From Candidatus Nitrospira neomarina (lineage in GTDB: Bacteria > Nitrospirota > Nitrospiria > Nitrospirales > UBA8639), in the NCBI RefSeq assembly GCF_032051675.1, contig NZ_CP116968.1:434001-498000 (forward strand): a stretch of DNA of 64,000 nt, given 5' to 3'. The translations under genes were made by a program, and so were the position numbers. The notes below the pieces were generated by a model, which was not told where the DNA came from, did not search any database, and saw only the letters and a program-made list of their open reading frames with translations. Below, one piece after another: positions 63,639 through 64,000 of the stretch. The number at the start of each line of letters is the position of its first letter. Position 1 is the stretch's first letter.

Positions 63639-64000
63639 ATGCCTGACATCCAACAGAAGGTACCCTCGGAATCCGAACATGAGGGTTCCTCTCCACCTCT
63701 TTCATCCACATTCGAAGCTGGCCATCTATCCCAATTATTTCAGGGACCGATCAATATCCGGTCCATTGCCCTCACCGGATTGTTTCTGTATGCCTCACTC
63801 ATGGTGATGTATGTGGCCAAAGCCATTATGCTCCCTGTGTTCGTGGCTTTATTTCTGAATCTCTTGTTAGCTCCTCTTGTGCGGGGAGTTGAAAAAATTT
63901 ATATTCCCGCGCCCCTGGCGGCTGGGGGGATCCTTCTCGTATTAATCAGTACTCTGACGTTTGGAATTATCCAGTTGTCGACTCCTGCTTCTCTCTGGCT
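63639..64000 (+). CDS. AI-2E-family (PerM) transporter, 3' end outside window
   Basis: The first 120 residues of a membrane protein that runs off the window. A polar N-terminus is followed by hydrophobic helices (SIALTGLFLYASLMVMYVAKA, MLPVFVALFLNLLLAPLV) and GVEKIYIPAPLAAGGILLVL, the opening pattern of AI-2E/PerM permeases. The start ATG at 63639 lacks a clear ribosome-binding site, so it could lie elsewhere. Function in this family ranges from signal export to Na+/H+ exchange. Confidence 0.72.
   Translation, partial: MPDIQQKVPSESEHEGSSPPLSSTFEAGHLSQLFQGPINIRSIALTGLFLYASLMVMYVAKAIMLPVFVALFLNLLLAPLVRGVEKIYIPAPLAAGGILLVLISTLTFGIIQLSTPASLW

Overview
The window is bacterial, densely coded and roughly 50% GC by eye. 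There is no rRNA or tRNA to fix the taxonomy. The gene content points to the Nitrospirota, most likely a Nitrospira-type nitrite oxidiser. The pointers are an alternative-complex-III module joined to two cytochrome bd-like proteins, a hopanoid-type glycosyltransferase (HpnB family), long-form PstC/PstA, a molybdate uptake operon, and many BON, CsbD and DUF1269 stress proteins. Two sodium-linked antiporters and the moderate GC would fit a marine or brackish member. This placement is inference.

Region 1 (1-17.1 kb) is a phosphate and polyphosphate island. It holds pstC (cut by the window edge), pstA, pstB and phoU, a sugar-phosphate nucleotidyltransferase, a small Cys-pair protein, ppk1, a CYTH-CHAD protein, a histidinol/inositol-phosphatase family enzyme, a Ppx/GppA phosphatase, a DUF47 PhoU-like protein with a Pit transporter, a bactofilin and a SixA phosphatase. 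The gap before ppx contains what looks like a broken PhoB/OmpR-type DNA-binding domain.

Region 2 (17.7-24 kb) is an RND efflux operon. A PadR-type regulator, preceded by a striking TATCG/CGATA dyad, is followed by a TolC-like channel, an RND pump and its membrane-fusion adaptor.

Region 3 (24.4-28.7 kb) is an outer-membrane porin of the alginate-export family followed by modA, modB and modC. A promoter-like stretch with an FNR-like box lies in front. The layout suggests that the porin serves oxyanion or molybdate entry. An HpnB-like glycosyltransferase follows at 29.1 kb.

Region 4 (30.8-51.3 kb) is an envelope and stress island. It contains small secreted or lipid-anchored proteins, three BON-domain proteins (one, two and six domains), a cytosolic and an exported CsbD protein, DUF748 and DUF1269 proteins, an entericidin-like 43-residue lipoprotein, a PstS-like binding protein, NhaA, an L,D-transpeptidase with an M15 peptidase, a Na/Ca-exchanger-type protein, a CreA-like protein, MgtE and a stand-alone CBS protein. 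A short motif, CCAGGGTT, recurs upstream of several of these genes, always in gene sense.

Region 5 (51.5-59.9 kb, minus strand) is a tightly overlapping operon. It encodes a pentahaem cytochrome c (ActA-like), a molybdopterin-oxidoreductase-like subunit and a ferredoxin subunit (ActB split in two), an NrfD-type membrane subunit (ActC), DUF3341 (ActD), a monohaem cytochrome c lipoprotein (ActE-like) and two CydA-like proteins without CydB. This is the strongest candidate for an unusual respiratory complex. The last 4 kb hold a PRC-barrel protein, a degenerate receiver domain, an FMN reductase, a cyclase-family protein and the start of an AI-2E-family permease.
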